Shown here: in pieces, positions 44,620 to 54,210 of the stretch
Position numbering within the stretch: position 1 is the first letter of the stretch
How the letters are laid out: every line of letters starts with the position of its first letter
Assembly (NCBI RefSeq): GCF_033763495.1
Contig: NZ_JANRKL010000029.1
Span: forward strand, 51,195 to 115,194
Length of the DNA stretch: 64,000 nt
DNA from: Haliscomenobacter sp033763495
GTDB taxonomy: Bacteria > Bacteroidota > Bacteroidia > Chitinophagales > Saprospiraceae
Direction: 5' to 3'
Program-made: the position numbers and the translations under genes
Notes under the pieces: model-generated
What the model saw: only the letters and a program-made list of their open reading frames with translations
What the model was told of the DNA's origin: nothing
The model's database searches: none

Positions 44620-47055
44620 TCACTCCCCCCTCAACGCATCCACCGGATTCTCCAGCGCCGCCCTTACACTCTGCGCCCCTACTGCCAGCAGCGCCACCCC
44701 AATTACCAAGGCACCCGCTGAAGGCACAAAGTACCACTGAAAAGGAATGCGCTGGGCAAAACCCTCCAACCAATGTTCCATCACGTACCAGGCAATGGGC
44801 GAGCCGATCAAAATGGCGATAAAAATCAGCCTTAAAAAACTACCACTGAGCAAGGCCACAATTTGCCCTACTCCAGCCCCGAGCACTTTGCGTACCCCTA
44901 TTTCTTTGCGCCGTTGTACCACCAGATAGGCCGCCAAACCAAACAAACCCAAACAAGCTATACCTACCGCCAGTGCGGCAAATAGGCTGAACACTCCCGC
45001 CAGGCGTTGTTCCGACTGGTATTGCTGCAAAAACTGTTGATCAAGAAACCAATAATCCAGGTGGTGTTCCGGGAAAACTTTTTTCCAGGCTTGACTAAGC
45101 GCGGGCAAAAGGCTAGCCGTTTGGGCAGCATCAAATTTGAGGGACAGGTAGCCATTGTCCACTGAAGGTAAACACTGATAAAGCGTGGGCCGGGCGGGTT
45201 CCTTAAGGCTTTCAATGTGGAAATCGGCCACCACCCCCCGGATAGTCATGCGGAAACCATCGGTATTGCCCTGATAAGCGATTTGTTCTCCAATAGCCGC
45301 CTGAGGATTGGGAAAACCCAGGGCCCGCATGGCCGATTCATTGATGACCAGGTTCTCGTAAGCATGGCGGCGGTCCAGGCTTTGAAAAAAGGAGCCCGCC
45401 AGGAATTGTACATCAAAAGTGGAAAAAAAAGCAGCGTCAGTACCTAAGGTATAAATGGTAGACTGGGCCACTGCATTTGGTTTTTTCAACCAATACATGC
45501 CGCTACTCGTACCCGAAATGGTGGAAATTCCCAGTCCTGGCACAATTTCCGAACTTGCCACCGCACGCACACCGGGTATCTGCTCAATTTCATTTTTCAA
45601 CACCGCCATTTTGTTGCGCTGAATAGAGTCTTGCTGCCAATTGAAGGCAGGTGTTTTGAGGGAAACAATCTGTTCAAGGGACAAACCCAAATCTGCTTTT
45701 TGCATAAACTGCAATTGCCCTTGTACCACAAACACACTGATAATCAAGCCAACCGAACAAGCAAACTGAACCACGACGAGGGCTTTCCGCAGATTCCCTC
45801 CCTGCCCATTGCCCATCCAGCGACTGCGCAACACTTCGCCTGGCGCATAAGCAGAAAGGATGAAGGCCGGATACAATCCTGCCAGCACCAAACCAGCCAA
45901 TAATGTCCCAAAACACAAAGCAATAAAAGGGCCATCGTACCCGGGAATTTGCAAAATATCCCGCCCTGTCAACCGGGCAAAGGCTGGAGCGAAATAATGC
46001 AGCAAGACCAGCGCCACCAACAAGGCAGCCGCATTGATCAAAAAGCCTTCCAGTAAAAATTGGGCAATCAACTGCCAACGTTTGGCACCGATCACCTTGC
46101 GCAGGCTTACCTCTTTGGCGCGCTCCATGGCACGGGCAGTGCTGAGGTTGACATAATTGACGAAGGCAATCCCCAGAATGAACAAGGCAATCAGCAACAA
46201 CATTTGTAAATTGCTGGGATCGACATTTGCTTCAATTTCGTACATCAGGTTGGAGCCACGGTGGATGTCCTTTAAGGCCTGCATGTTCAGCCGGATGCCT
46301 TCCGCCTTGAGGTGAGTATCCGAATAACGGTCCAATTGGGTTTTTACCTTGGCAGGATCGGCGGCAGCACTCAACTGGAAATAATTGTAATCCCAGTAGC
46401 CGCTCCAGTTGTCTTCAAACCCGGCAGCATAACGCGTTTGTATACTGAACAATACATTGAATTTAAGGTGGGTATTTTGAGGTGGGTCCACTACTATTCC
46501 TTGCACCGTGTACTTGCCTTCAAATGTCCCCCCATTCACTTGCAGTACTTTACCCATAGCTTTTTGCCCGGGAAACAGGATTTGAGCTGCCGACTGGGTC
46601 AAAATAACCTGAAAAGGCTCAGCTAGGCAGGTTTGAGCGTTGCCGTGTACAAACTTTTGCGGAAACATGCGTAAAAAACCGGGATCAACCATCCAGGCAC
46701 CTTCTAGTTTGATGGGGCGCTCCGGCATGATGAAGGTGACGGTATTTTCATTGCGGTTGTACAAACGAGTATAATCCAATACCTCTGGCAGGTCCTGCTT
46801 TAAGGCTGGGCCCAAGGCTGAATGGGTATTGGCATCGCGAGTGAGGACTGTGCCATCGGCAATCGTTTCGTTAAATGCGCGCCAAATCTGGCCTGCATAG
46901 GGCGATTGTTGGTCGTAGCTCCATTCATGGCGCAGGTATTGCACCAGGGCCAAAAAGGCAGCCATTCCCAAAGACAAGCCCAATACATTGATCAGGCTAA
47001 AAGACTTTTGTTGCCAGAGGCGACGTAGGGCGATTTGGAGTACATTTTTAAACAT
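44620..47055 (-). CDS. FtsX/MacB-type ABC transporter permease
   Basis: 811 residues. The N-terminus (NVLQIALRRLWQQKSFSLIN, TM1 LGLSLGMAAFLALVQYLRH) is the MacB periplasmic core type, followed by two FtsX domains with helix bundles (LLIALFILGIAFVNYVNLST ... and LFALAVGIACLGLFGLAAYL ...). The STARAMERAKEVSLRKVIGA and RKEIGVRKVLGAGVGQ coupling motifs are typical. No ATP-binding subunit is adjacent; such orphan long permeases are frequent in Bacteroidota. Substrate (lipoprotein, peptide or drug) unknown. It is divergent from the two-component genes. Confidence 0.88.
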   Translation of the reverse strand: MFKNVLQIALRRLWQQKSFSLINVLGLSLGMAAFLALVQYLRHEWSYDQQSPYAGQIWRAFNETIADGTVLTRDANTHSALGPALKQDLPEVLDYTRLYNRNENTVTFIMPERPIKLEGAWMVDPGFLRMFPQKFVHGNAQTCLAEPFQVILTQSAAQILFPGQKAMGKVLQVNGGTFEGKYTVQGIVVDPPQNTHLKFNVLFSIQTRYAAGFEDNWSGYWDYNYFQLSAAADPAKVKTQLDRYSDTHLKAEGIRLNMQALKDIHRGSNLMYEIEANVDPSNLQMLLLIALFILGIAFVNYVNLSTARAMERAKEVSLRKVIGAKRWQLIAQFLLEGFLINAAALLVALVLLHYFAPAFARLTGRDILQIPGYDGPFIALCFGTLLAGLVLAGLYPAFILSAYAPGEVLRSRWMGNGQGGNLRKALVVVQFACSVGLIISVFVVQGQLQFMQKADLGLSLEQIVSLKTPAFNWQQDSIQRNKMAVLKNEIEQIPGVRAVASSEIVPGLGISTISGTSSGMYWLKKPNAVAQSTIYTLGTDAAFFSTFDVQFLAGSFFQSLDRRHAYENLVINESAMRALGFPNPQAAIGEQIAYQGNTDGFRMTIRGVVADFHIESLKEPARPTLYQCLPSVDNGYLSLKFDAAQTASLLPALSQAWKKVFPEHHLDYWFLDQQFLQQYQSEQRLAGVFSLFAALAVGIACLGLFGLAAYLVVQRRKEIGVRKVLGAGVGQIVALLSGSFLRLIFIAILIGSPIAWYVMEHWLEGFAQRIPFQWYFVPSAGALVIGVALLAVGAQSVRAALENPVDALRGE

Positions 47056-47361
47056 GGCGCAGGTATTTTAATCCAACTCAATCTTGACAAAGGCAATGCC
47101 AAATATACAAGCAACAGATTATCAGAGTAAAATACAAAACAATCAATCAAACCTGTTCGTTTTCGGACAGTCCTCATCCTGAATTCGGACATTCGCGTCC
47201 AGCAATTTCTATCATTAAATGACCTCTATCTTACACTCTTGATCAGCTTTAGTGTAACCTTTTTTGTATTTTTGAGTTTAAGTAAAGGGCAGGATTACAG
47301 CTTGGCAACAAGGTGCATTAGATTTAACTGCTTAGTTACCTGTATTAAATACCAGCCTGAA
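47056..47361. promoter_or_regulatory. Divergent control region, permease / two-component genes
   Basis: 306 bases. A plus-strand TATTTTTG box at 47267-47274 precedes the response-regulator start by 87 bases. No good -33 box at standard spacing was seen. Nothing else recognisable; the minus-strand promoter for the permease must be here too. Confidence 0.45.
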
Positions 47362-48003
47362 ATGATTAAAGTGACCATCGTTGATGACCATGTAATATTT
47401 GCAGAAGGATTGGAGTCCATATTTTCTGATGCGCACGACATTCAGATTCTGGCGCGATGTCACAATGCGGAAGCCTTTTGGACAGTTATGGACAGCAATA
47501 ACATCGACGTGGTTTTGCTCGACATTTCGCTGCCCGATGTAAGTGGTTTAAATTTATGCGAGCAAATCGTGCGCAAATACCCCAACACCAGGGTAATCGC
47601 GTTGACGATGCACGATGAACCCAGTTTGGTGAAAAAAATGATCAAAAAAGGGGCGATGGCCTACTTGTTGAAAAATACGACCAAAAGCGAGCTCTTGGCA
47701 GCGATTCGCACGGTATACAGCGGCAAAAAATACTACAATGAAAACCTCATGCAGTTGCTGCTGGAAAGTGAAGACAAACCCAAAAAGAATCCGGCGATGG
47801 GTGGGCGGCCCCATCTGACCCGTCGGGAAAAAGAGGTTCTGGAGTTGATAGCGGAAGGCCTGACAACCCAACAAATTGCCGATAAACTTTTCGTAACCAT
47901 CAAGGCCGTAGAGTTTCACCGGAGTAGTTTGTTGACCAAGTTTGGCACCCAAAACACTCCTTCCATGATTAAGGAAGCCATTGAATATGAATTTATTTCG
48001 TAA
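47362..48003 (+). CDS. NarL/LuxR-type response regulator
   Basis: 213 residues from ATG 47362 (MIKVTIVDDHVIFAEGLESI). Receiver with phosphoacceptor Asp54 in VVLLDISLPDVSGL and conserved ALTMHDEP and AYLLKNTTKSELLAAI; LuxR helix-turn-helix at about 148-205 (LTRREKEVLELIAEGLTTQQ, FVTIKAVEFHRSSLLTKFGT). It overlaps the kinase gene by 17 bases, so the two form a cognate pair. Confidence 0.93.
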   Translation: MIKVTIVDDHVIFAEGLESIFSDAHDIQILARCHNAEAFWTVMDSNNIDVVLLDISLPDVSGLNLCEQIVRKYPNTRVIALTMHDEPSLVKKMIKKGAMAYLLKNTTKSELLAAIRTVYSGKKYYNENLMQLLLESEDKPKKNPAMGGRPHLTRREKEVLELIAEGLTTQQIADKLFVTIKAVEFHRSSLLTKFGTQNTPSMIKEAIEYEFIS

Positions 48004-49753
48004 AATTTTATCCTCTCTATTTTGCACTCTGCTCTTTTGCGCAGCTTGGGCCCAAAAACAATATCCTGATCTTAAAGACCGTTACTCCCCTCCTCAAATC
48101 GACAGTTTAATCAAAATTTACAAGGCAAATAATGATGCCAGGGGCTTGGGTATTGCCTATGAGTTGAAGGGCATTTTTTTCCAAAACATCTATTTCTACA
48201 GCACAGCTACGGTCAATAATTTTTTCATCAGCTCGCAGTATTACTTCAAAAATGATGACTTTGAATCCTATTACCGGGTAAAAAAACGGATCGCTGACCT
48301 GTTTTCGATCGATGATGCCATGTATACCCGGGCAGTGGACTATTACCGAGAGGCCCTGGGGTATTTTCAGGAAAGAGGTGATGTCAGTGAAATCGCTGGC
48401 TACAAGCTGGACCTGCTCAACATTGCCATCAACAAAGATAGCTTACGCGAAGGCCCCAATGGCAGCATTTTTCCCGATGTAGTACAAACCTTAAAAACCA
48501 CCATTGAACAATGCAAAAAGCTACAGGATAAAAGTTACCTCACTTATGCCTACAACCTGTATGCCTCCTATCTGTTGCAAAAACGAGAATTAGACGAGGC
48601 GGAGAACTACATCGATATGAGTCTGAAAATGAGCGAGCCCAAAACCCAATTGGAGTTGCTCAATTTTTTCCACAAAGGTTTAATCAAAAAACTCAAAAAC
48701 AATCTCCCCGAGGCAGTGGTGTTGTTGCGCAAAAGTGAACTAATCGCCGAAATCCGCAACAACAAATACCTGATGCAACTCATTTGCCAAAACCTGGCCG
48801 AATGTTACACTGCCCTTAACAACCAGGCTGAAGCCATCAACTATTGGAAAAAGACCGCGGCTGCCTTCAATCGCTTTTACAATTCCGGCGAAACCCAGCT
48901 GACCAGGAATGAATTCACCAGCAATGAGCTCCGGGTGATAACGATGGAGCAACAACTCGCCGAACAAAAGCAACGCTATTGGAATGCCATTCTTTATTCC
49001 ATTTTTGTCGCCTTGGTCCTCTCGGGAATCATTGCCTATTTGATCTTCAAGTCGAGGATGCGGGAAAAAGACCTCATCAACCAACGCAAGATCAGTGCCT
49101 TGGAACTAAAATCCATGAAATCCCTGATCGAAGGCCAGGAAAAAGAGCGCAACCGGGTAGCCAAAGATTTGCACGATGGTTTAGGCGCCAATTTATCGAG
49201 TATCAAGTTGTTTATTGAAAGCCAACGCGACAAGTACGATGCGACCATTCAGACTCAATTCTTAAATCCACTGGCCAAAAATATCGATGATGCCTGTCTA
49301 GAAACCCGCAGCATCTCTCATGATTTGCGGCCCTTTTCTCTCAAATACGGCTTCAATTCTGCGCTGGGTGATTTGGTTAAAAAAGTACAAACTGCGCTTC
49401 CACAAACGGAAGTTATTTTTCATAGCTATGGGGAAGAACCCCAGATCGGTGAAGAAATTGCACTCATGGTTTATCGGATCGTACAAGAACTGCTCAACAA
49501 TGCGGCCAAGTACGCCAAGGCCACTCAGATCACCCTGCAAATTTTTTATGAACCCGAGCAGCTCTCCGTACATGTAGAAGATGACGGACAAGGCTTTGAC
49601 CTCCAAAAAGTTAAAGAAGGAAATGGCCTCGGCAATATTCGCTCGCGGGTAGATTACCTCGGGGGCCAGGTCATTTGGCAGGCTGCTCCTCAACAGGGGA
49701 CCGCCGTAATCTTATCCATTCCATTACAAAATCCTTTCAAAAACCTGGGGTAA
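47987..49753 (+). CDS. TPR-containing sensor histidine kinase (HisKA_3 type)
   Basis: 588 residues from ATG 47987; a TTG two codons earlier is an alternative. Signal peptide (LSSLFCTLLFCAAWAQ), then about 300 residues of TPR-like helices in the periplasm (YLLQKRELDEAENYIDMSLK, LAECYTALNNQAEAINYWKK), one TM at about 331-352 (ILYSIFVALVLSGIIAYLIF), DHp with RVAKDLHDGLGANLSSIKL near 393 and an ATPase domain (VQELLNNAAKYAKATQI, EDDGQGFDL, GLGNIRSRV). It phosphorylates the overlapping regulator. The input signal is unknown. Confidence 0.93.
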   Translation: MNLFRKILSSLFCTLLFCAAWAQKQYPDLKDRYSPPQIDSLIKIYKANNDARGLGIAYELKGIFFQNIYFYSTATVNNFFISSQYYFKNDDFESYYRVKKRIADLFSIDDAMYTRAVDYYREALGYFQERGDVSEIAGYKLDLLNIAINKDSLREGPNGSIFPDVVQTLKTTIEQCKKLQDKSYLTYAYNLYASYLLQKRELDEAENYIDMSLKMSEPKTQLELLNFFHKGLIKKLKNNLPEAVVLLRKSELIAEIRNNKYLMQLICQNLAECYTALNNQAEAINYWKKTAAAFNRFYNSGETQLTRNEFTSNELRVITMEQQLAEQKQRYWNAILYSIFVALVLSGIIAYLIFKSRMREKDLINQRKISALELKSMKSLIEGQEKERNRVAKDLHDGLGANLSSIKLFIESQRDKYDATIQTQFLNPLAKNIDDACLETRSISHDLRPFSLKYGFNSALGDLVKKVQTALPQTEVIFHSYGEEPQIGEEIALMVYRIVQELLNNAAKYAKATQITLQIFYEPEQLSVHVEDDGQGFDLQKVKEGNGLGNIRSRVDYLGGQVIWQAAPQQGTAVILSIPLQNPFKNLG

Positions 49754-49786
49754 ACCCTAGGTTTCTAAAGCTGCGGGTTTACCCTA

Positions 49787-49817
49787 TTGGCTACCAACGT
49801 GAACAGTCCTAACTTTG
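49787..49817 (+). promoter_or_regulatory. Orphan promoter after the kinase gene
   Basis: TTG (49787-49789), 20-base spacer, TAACTTTG (49810-49817), matching the Bacteroidota consensus. No protein frame follows on this strand for over 4 kb, but hairpins and a terminator do. Confidence 0.55.
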
Positions 49818-49822
49818 TATCA

Positions 49823-49990
49823 TCAAGAAGAACGAAATGATTGTTCTCCTCCCCCACAAATTTCCAGTATGGAATCTCTTTCTGACTTCGGAGTATAGAG
49901 ACACGAAATCAGAAAGTTGATTACCAAATCAACAGGCTGGAAATAATACTTGGAAAGGCTGCTTCCGCGGAGGAAGCAGCCACTCTTTTT
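49823..49990 (+). ncRNA. Candidate structured small RNA with terminator
   Basis: From the likely start near 49823 to the T-run near 49990, about 165 bases. Hairpins: CTTTCTGA/TCAGAAAG (49878-49885 with 49909-49916), GTTGATT/AATCAAC (49916-49922 with 49927-49933) and a strong terminator GGCTGCTTCC/GGAAGCAGCC (49957-49982) followed by ACTCTTTTTG. There is no open frame. It could instead be only the kinase 3' UTR, but the promoter argues for a separate transcript. No known RNA family is recognised. Confidence 0.5.
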
Positions 49991-50222
49991 GCCAATGATT
50001 CATAATCACACACCCCACACTTCCTATTCAAATTGTTTGCTGAAGTAATTCTTATACTTCGTTTTAAGTCACAATACGCGCTTATTGAAGCAAACTACGC
50101 GACAGCACCAAACTTCCTGTTTTAGTATTTAGTAGATCTCGAAATCCATTCAGGCTGTTCCTCTTACTAATATGTTGGCCTGAGCTTGTAACAGGTCGAC
50201 TATTGGATGATTCCCCCCTAGA

Positions 50223-50300
50223 GGCATCTTCTTTCCGGGCTAGATGCCGCTGAGGAATTATCAGGGCTACCTTCCCAAAAAGGTAGCCCAACTTTTTTTT
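50223..50300 (+). terminator. Double hairpin and strong T-run at the helicase 3' end
   Basis: GGCATCT/AGATGCC (50223-50229 with 50242-50248) and GGGCTACCTT/AAGGTAGCCC (50264-50273 with 50280-50289) followed by AACTTTTTTTT on the plus strand. The T-run faces plus-strand transcription, so it ends a transcript from the 49.99-50.26 kb stretch, not the minus-strand helicase gene. The rest of 49,991-50,222 shows nothing. Confidence 0.7.
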
Positions 50301-53300
50301 AAAAATACAACTCTACCATTGCTCCATTCAGCACAAAGTGTACAAAAGTGCGGATGTTTTCCTCCTGAAAAATCTGCTGTACCCCTGCTTTGCTAAAATA
50401 AAGGAAAGGCGCCATTTCAGCGGCTTTGGCACGGTACCGCTTCATCTCTCCGGCATAACTCGAAAATTGAATGAGGGCAATGCCATCTTCACTTTCCATC
50501 AACAAGTCAATTTCGCGTTCAAAAATGCGCACCCCATGAAAATGACGCAAAGGGTAACGTTGGTGGTAAAAAGGGGCATGAAAGTATTGATCCAGAAAGC
50601 CTCGAAAAGCCTGCCCTGCTGGAAGCAACTGTTCAGCACTGAGCCATTCCTCTACTTCAAAACGTTGCAACAAACCCTCGGTGATTGCCTTCAATTCATT
50701 TGCATCATAATCTGGCTGCCAGGCATGAAAAAAGGCTTTAACCGCCCGCGAAATTTGATTAAAGTCGGCCAATAACGATTCAATGTGAAAAGCGGAGGCG
50801 TAGGTCATCAATTCCCCCGTGTTGAAAGAAGGGATTTGATCCTGGAGGTTTTCCTTCCAGGTATCGATGTATAGGGGAATGTGTTTTTGTTTCCCTGCCC
50901 GAGGTTCCAAAAACAGGATTTCCGATTCTTCAATGTCAAAAACTTCAAAATCACGGGAAAAAATAAAGGTTTCGGTTTCTTTGTTCAGGATGACACCCTC
51001 CCATTCCCAGGGAGTGTCGCTTGCACTGGCATCCAAAGTCGGGTAATCGTCCTTGCCCTCGTGCCAGGCGCGGTTGAGCCATTTTGTGGGCGTATTGGTA
51101 GTGGGAAAAATCAGGTAATCGCGCGCGCGGGTAAGCCCCACGTACAGGAGGCGATTTTCTTCCTGGGTAGCCTGAGCAATTTTTTTGGCCTGGACCTCAC
51201 TTTGCGCCAGTCTTTCGGCCAATGGAGTTCCCTTGAATTGTTTATCGTACGGATTTACCCAGTAGCGCAACCAGCGATTGCCTAGGATGTTGTTCAAATC
51301 CACCTGAGTACCTTCTTCCTGCTCAATGTTCAAGCCCCACAATTCGGTACGGATATCCTTTTCCAAATTGTAACAGACCACTATAGGCCATTCCAAGCCT
51401 TTGCTGCGGTGGTAAGTCATCACGTTGATGGCCTCCGGGCTTTCGCCAGCGGCCTGGAAGTCACGCTCTTCCGACTCCAATTCGTTGAGCCACAACAGCA
51501 AGCCCCCCAGTGAAGCCGCCGATTGCAAGCGGTTGCAGGCCTCTTCGTACTGCAAAGCCAGTTTGCGCAATACATCCAGGTTGTCCAGGCGTTGGTTGGC
51601 TTTGCCCCAACTGACGATGCGGCGACGCAAATCCAGGTCTTCGACCAACAAGTCCAGAATTTCGGCACTCGACAACTCGATGGTTTCGGTACGCAATTCA
51701 TCCAGGCGGCGAATCAAAAAATCGTTGGTTGCCCAGCGATTGGTGATTTCGCCGGCATCATAATTTTTGAGGTAATCCAGGCGGTCTTCTACGATGGTTT
51801 CGATGTCTTTACCTGCACCAAGCAGCAAAATTTCGGCAACAGAAAGAGAGTCGTGGTAGTTGAGCAGGTATTTCAGGCAAGCTAAAACCAGTTTAGCTTC
51901 TGCAGTATTCAACAACCCCGCCCGGGCAATCGCCACTTTGAATCCCGCCCGGTTGAGGGCTTCAGCCATATTCTGGCAATCGCTGTTGGAGCGGCAAAGG
52001 ATGGCCACGTCGCCTGGTTGGGCGGGTCGATGTTTTTTTTCACCTTTGGGTAATACATAGACCTTGCGCTGGAGCCATTCACGCAGGGCGAAGGCAGTAC
52101 AGTTTTCAGGCCAGGGTTTGCCGGGTGTACGTCCGCTGCGCTTTTTGCCTTCTTCTTCTTCTTCTTCAAAATGCCAGTGCACCAGTGCATCCGATGCTTC
52201 GATGGCTTCATCAGCTTTGATACGTTTGGGAATCAGTGCCACTTGCTCGGGTGGCATGTCAGCAAAAGCTTTGACAAAAATGGCATTGCTGGCGTAGACC
52301 AGGTCTTGGCGAGAGCGCCAGGAGTTTTCCTGGATATCTTCGGGTTTTACGCCTCCGCTCTGCTCGATGATGGCCTGCATCAATTCAGGTGCTGCGCCCC
52401 GAAAGCCATAGATGGATTGTTTGGGGTCCCCTACCCAAATGCTGTGCCGCGCCAGTTGGGAGAGTTTTAGAAAAATCTCCAACTGCATGGGGCTGGTGTC
52501 CTGAAATTCATCCACCAAGAGCAGGTCCAATTCATTGCGCAGCACCGTTTGCACTTGCTCATCGCGTAACAAATCCATGATCAAGGCCTCCATATCAGTG
52601 TAATCGATCAGGCCACGTTGTTTTTTGTAGGCTGCAAATTCGTCCAGAGCCGCCAGCGCCAATTCAAAAACCTGATCGATAAAGGCTTGAATGTCTTGTT
52701 GAAACTGGGGGTGTTGTTCGTGGACTTTGGCAAATTCGAGCAATTCGACGACGTCGTCCTTACTTTTGGCACCGGGTTTGAGTTTGCTGATTTTAGCCCA
52801 GTTGCGCCAACTGAGTTCCCCGCGCAGGCGCAGGTCGCGCTCCAGTTCTACGAGGTCTTTGACCACGTTTTTGGTGACCTGGGTTTCGTCGGCATTGCTT
52901 TCGAGGCGTTCAATGCTGCTTTTGAGCATCTCGCTCAGTTCAGCGTTGAAGGCTTCGGCGCTTTTTTTTGCGGGTTCACCTAGGAAAACCCGAAAACTTT
53001 CAAAGGAGCGCTCACGGCTGCGCTCGAGCACCTCACGCGAAAAATCATTGGCGCGAGCTACCTCGGTGATTTGGCGAACTTCGCGCCGCCAATCAAAATA
53101 TTCGTTGCTGCTCAGGCCCAGACGGTCGCAAAGCAGGGTCATTTTTTCTACCCTTTCGTCGGTGAGCACCGTGGCGAGGGATTGGTTGAAGAGGATTTGT
53201 TGGTCTTCTTCGGCAATAATGGCTACTTCGGGTGAAATGCCTGCTTCGTAGGCAAAGCGTTGGAGGAGTTTAACGCCAAGGCTGTGTACAGTGCCAACGA

Positions 53301-53514
53301 GGGCATTGGTGAGGTCTTCGGCTTGTTCATTGAGTCCTTCGGACAACAATTTGACCCGCACCCGCTCCTGCAATTCCGCTGCTGCTTTTTTGGTAAAAGT
53401 GGTGGCGATGATGCCACTGGCGCGTACGCCCTCGCGCATGAGGCGCACCATTTCCTGGGTAAGGCGGTAGGTTTTGCCGGAGCCGGCACCAGCAGAGATG
53501 ATTTTGATGTTCAT
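50299..53514 (-). CDS. UvrD/AddA-like helicase with degraded nuclease end
   Basis: 1,071 residues. Superfamily 1A motifs: Walker A ISAGAGSGKTYRL, motif Ia ATTFTKKAAAELQER, motif II LLLVDEFQDTSPMQ near 330, motif III VGDPKQSIYGFRGA, motif V MTYHRSKGLEWPIVVCYN and motif VI ENRLLYVGLTRARDYLIF. It resembles AddA/RecB subunits of end-resection complexes. The C-terminal nuclease position reads EIDLLMESEDGIALIQFSSY near 1000: the first Asp is kept but the DxK pair expected about a dozen residues later is QxS, so this nuclease is probably inactive. No AddB-like partner is adjacent (hpt is upstream). A role in break repair with a distant partner is inferred. Confidence 0.85.
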   Translation of the reverse strand: MNIKIISAGAGSGKTYRLTQEMVRLMREGVRASGIIATTFTKKAAAELQERVRVKLLSEGLNEQAEDLTNALVGTVHSLGVKLLQRFAYEAGISPEVAIIAEEDQQILFNQSLATVLTDERVEKMTLLCDRLGLSSNEYFDWRREVRQITEVARANDFSREVLERSRERSFESFRVFLGEPAKKSAEAFNAELSEMLKSSIERLESNADETQVTKNVVKDLVELERDLRLRGELSWRNWAKISKLKPGAKSKDDVVELLEFAKVHEQHPQFQQDIQAFIDQVFELALAALDEFAAYKKQRGLIDYTDMEALIMDLLRDEQVQTVLRNELDLLLVDEFQDTSPMQLEIFLKLSQLARHSIWVGDPKQSIYGFRGAAPELMQAIIEQSGGVKPEDIQENSWRSRQDLVYASNAIFVKAFADMPPEQVALIPKRIKADEAIEASDALVHWHFEEEEEEGKKRSGRTPGKPWPENCTAFALREWLQRKVYVLPKGEKKHRPAQPGDVAILCRSNSDCQNMAEALNRAGFKVAIARAGLLNTAEAKLVLACLKYLLNYHDSLSVAEILLLGAGKDIETIVEDRLDYLKNYDAGEITNRWATNDFLIRRLDELRTETIELSSAEILDLLVEDLDLRRRIVSWGKANQRLDNLDVLRKLALQYEEACNRLQSAASLGGLLLWLNELESEERDFQAAGESPEAINVMTYHRSKGLEWPIVVCYNLEKDIRTELWGLNIEQEEGTQVDLNNILGNRWLRYWVNPYDKQFKGTPLAERLAQSEVQAKKIAQATQEENRLLYVGLTRARDYLIFPTTNTPTKWLNRAWHEGKDDYPTLDASASDTPWEWEGVILNKETETFIFSRDFEVFDIEESEILFLEPRAGKQKHIPLYIDTWKENLQDQIPSFNTGELMTYASAFHIESLLADFNQISRAVKAFFHAWQPDYDANELKAITEGLLQRFEVEEWLSAEQLLPAGQAFRGFLDQYFHAPFYHQRYPLRHFHGVRIFEREIDLLMESEDGIALIQFSSYAGEMKRYRAKAAEMAPFLYFSKAGVQQIFQEENIRTFVHFVLNGAMVELYF

Positions 53515-53543
53515 TCTATTTTTTGCCTATCATAAAAATGAAA

Positions 53544-54074
53544 TTACTCCGCCAACTGATAAATCTCCTTCAACTCCCGCCCTGCTTGATTGTAATCCAG
53601 GCCATACCCAATCACAAACTTGGAGGGAATCGAAAAGCCTACAAAATCAGCCTCCAAAGGAAATTGTAACGCATCTGGCTTGAGCAGCAAGGTGGCAATC
53701 GCCACCGAAGCAGGCCCTTGTTCGCGCATGTTTTTGGTCAATTCATATAAGGTACGCCCCGAGTCGATGATGTCTTCCACGAGGATGACGTGGCGGTCTT
53801 TGATTTCGATATCCAGGCCCATATTGGTGGTTACCTGCCCGGTGGATTGTAGCCCTGCGTAAGAAGACAAACGCATAAAGGTCACTTCACATTCCAGCCC
53901 GGCAGCACGGACCAGGTCGGCAGTAACAATGAAGGCTCCATTTAAAATGCCGATAAAAAGGGGCCGTTGGCCAGCATATCTTTCGCGCAAAGCCGCACCT
54001 AATTCCTCAATCCGCTGTTGAATGGTTTCAGCCGCAATAAATGGTTTAAATTGAAGGTTATTAACAGTAATCAT
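53544..54074 (-). CDS. hpt: Hypoxanthine phosphoribosyltransferase
   Basis: 176 residues, type I PRTase. PRPP motif HVILVEDIIDSGRTLYELTK, flexible loop region and FVGFSIPSKFVIGYGLDYNQ at the end are typical of Hpt. It salvages hypoxanthine/guanine to IMP/GMP. It precedes the helicase on the same strand by 29 bases and may share its transcript. Confidence 0.93.
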   Translation of the reverse strand: MITVNNLQFKPFIAAETIQQRIEELGAALRERYAGQRPLFIGILNGAFIVTADLVRAAGLECEVTFMRLSSYAGLQSTGQVTTNMGLDIEIKDRHVILVEDIIDSGRTLYELTKNMREQGPASVAIATLLLKPDALQFPLEADFVGFSIPSKFVIGYGLDYNQAGRELKEIYQLAE

Positions 54075-54210
54075 CTTTGCGTATTTAGCAGTGGGGCAAA
54101 ATGAATCCTTATTTTTTATCGCCCCTTATTCAATCGCAATGATAGCAACAATAGGCCAGTATAACCTAAATTTAGGCCGGCAAATGCATCAATTTTTTTA
54201 TTTCAAACCA

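Noticed and set aside
50082..50291. 69-residue minus-strand frame
   Set aside because: It overlaps the double hairpin and has no signal, domain or ribosome-site support.
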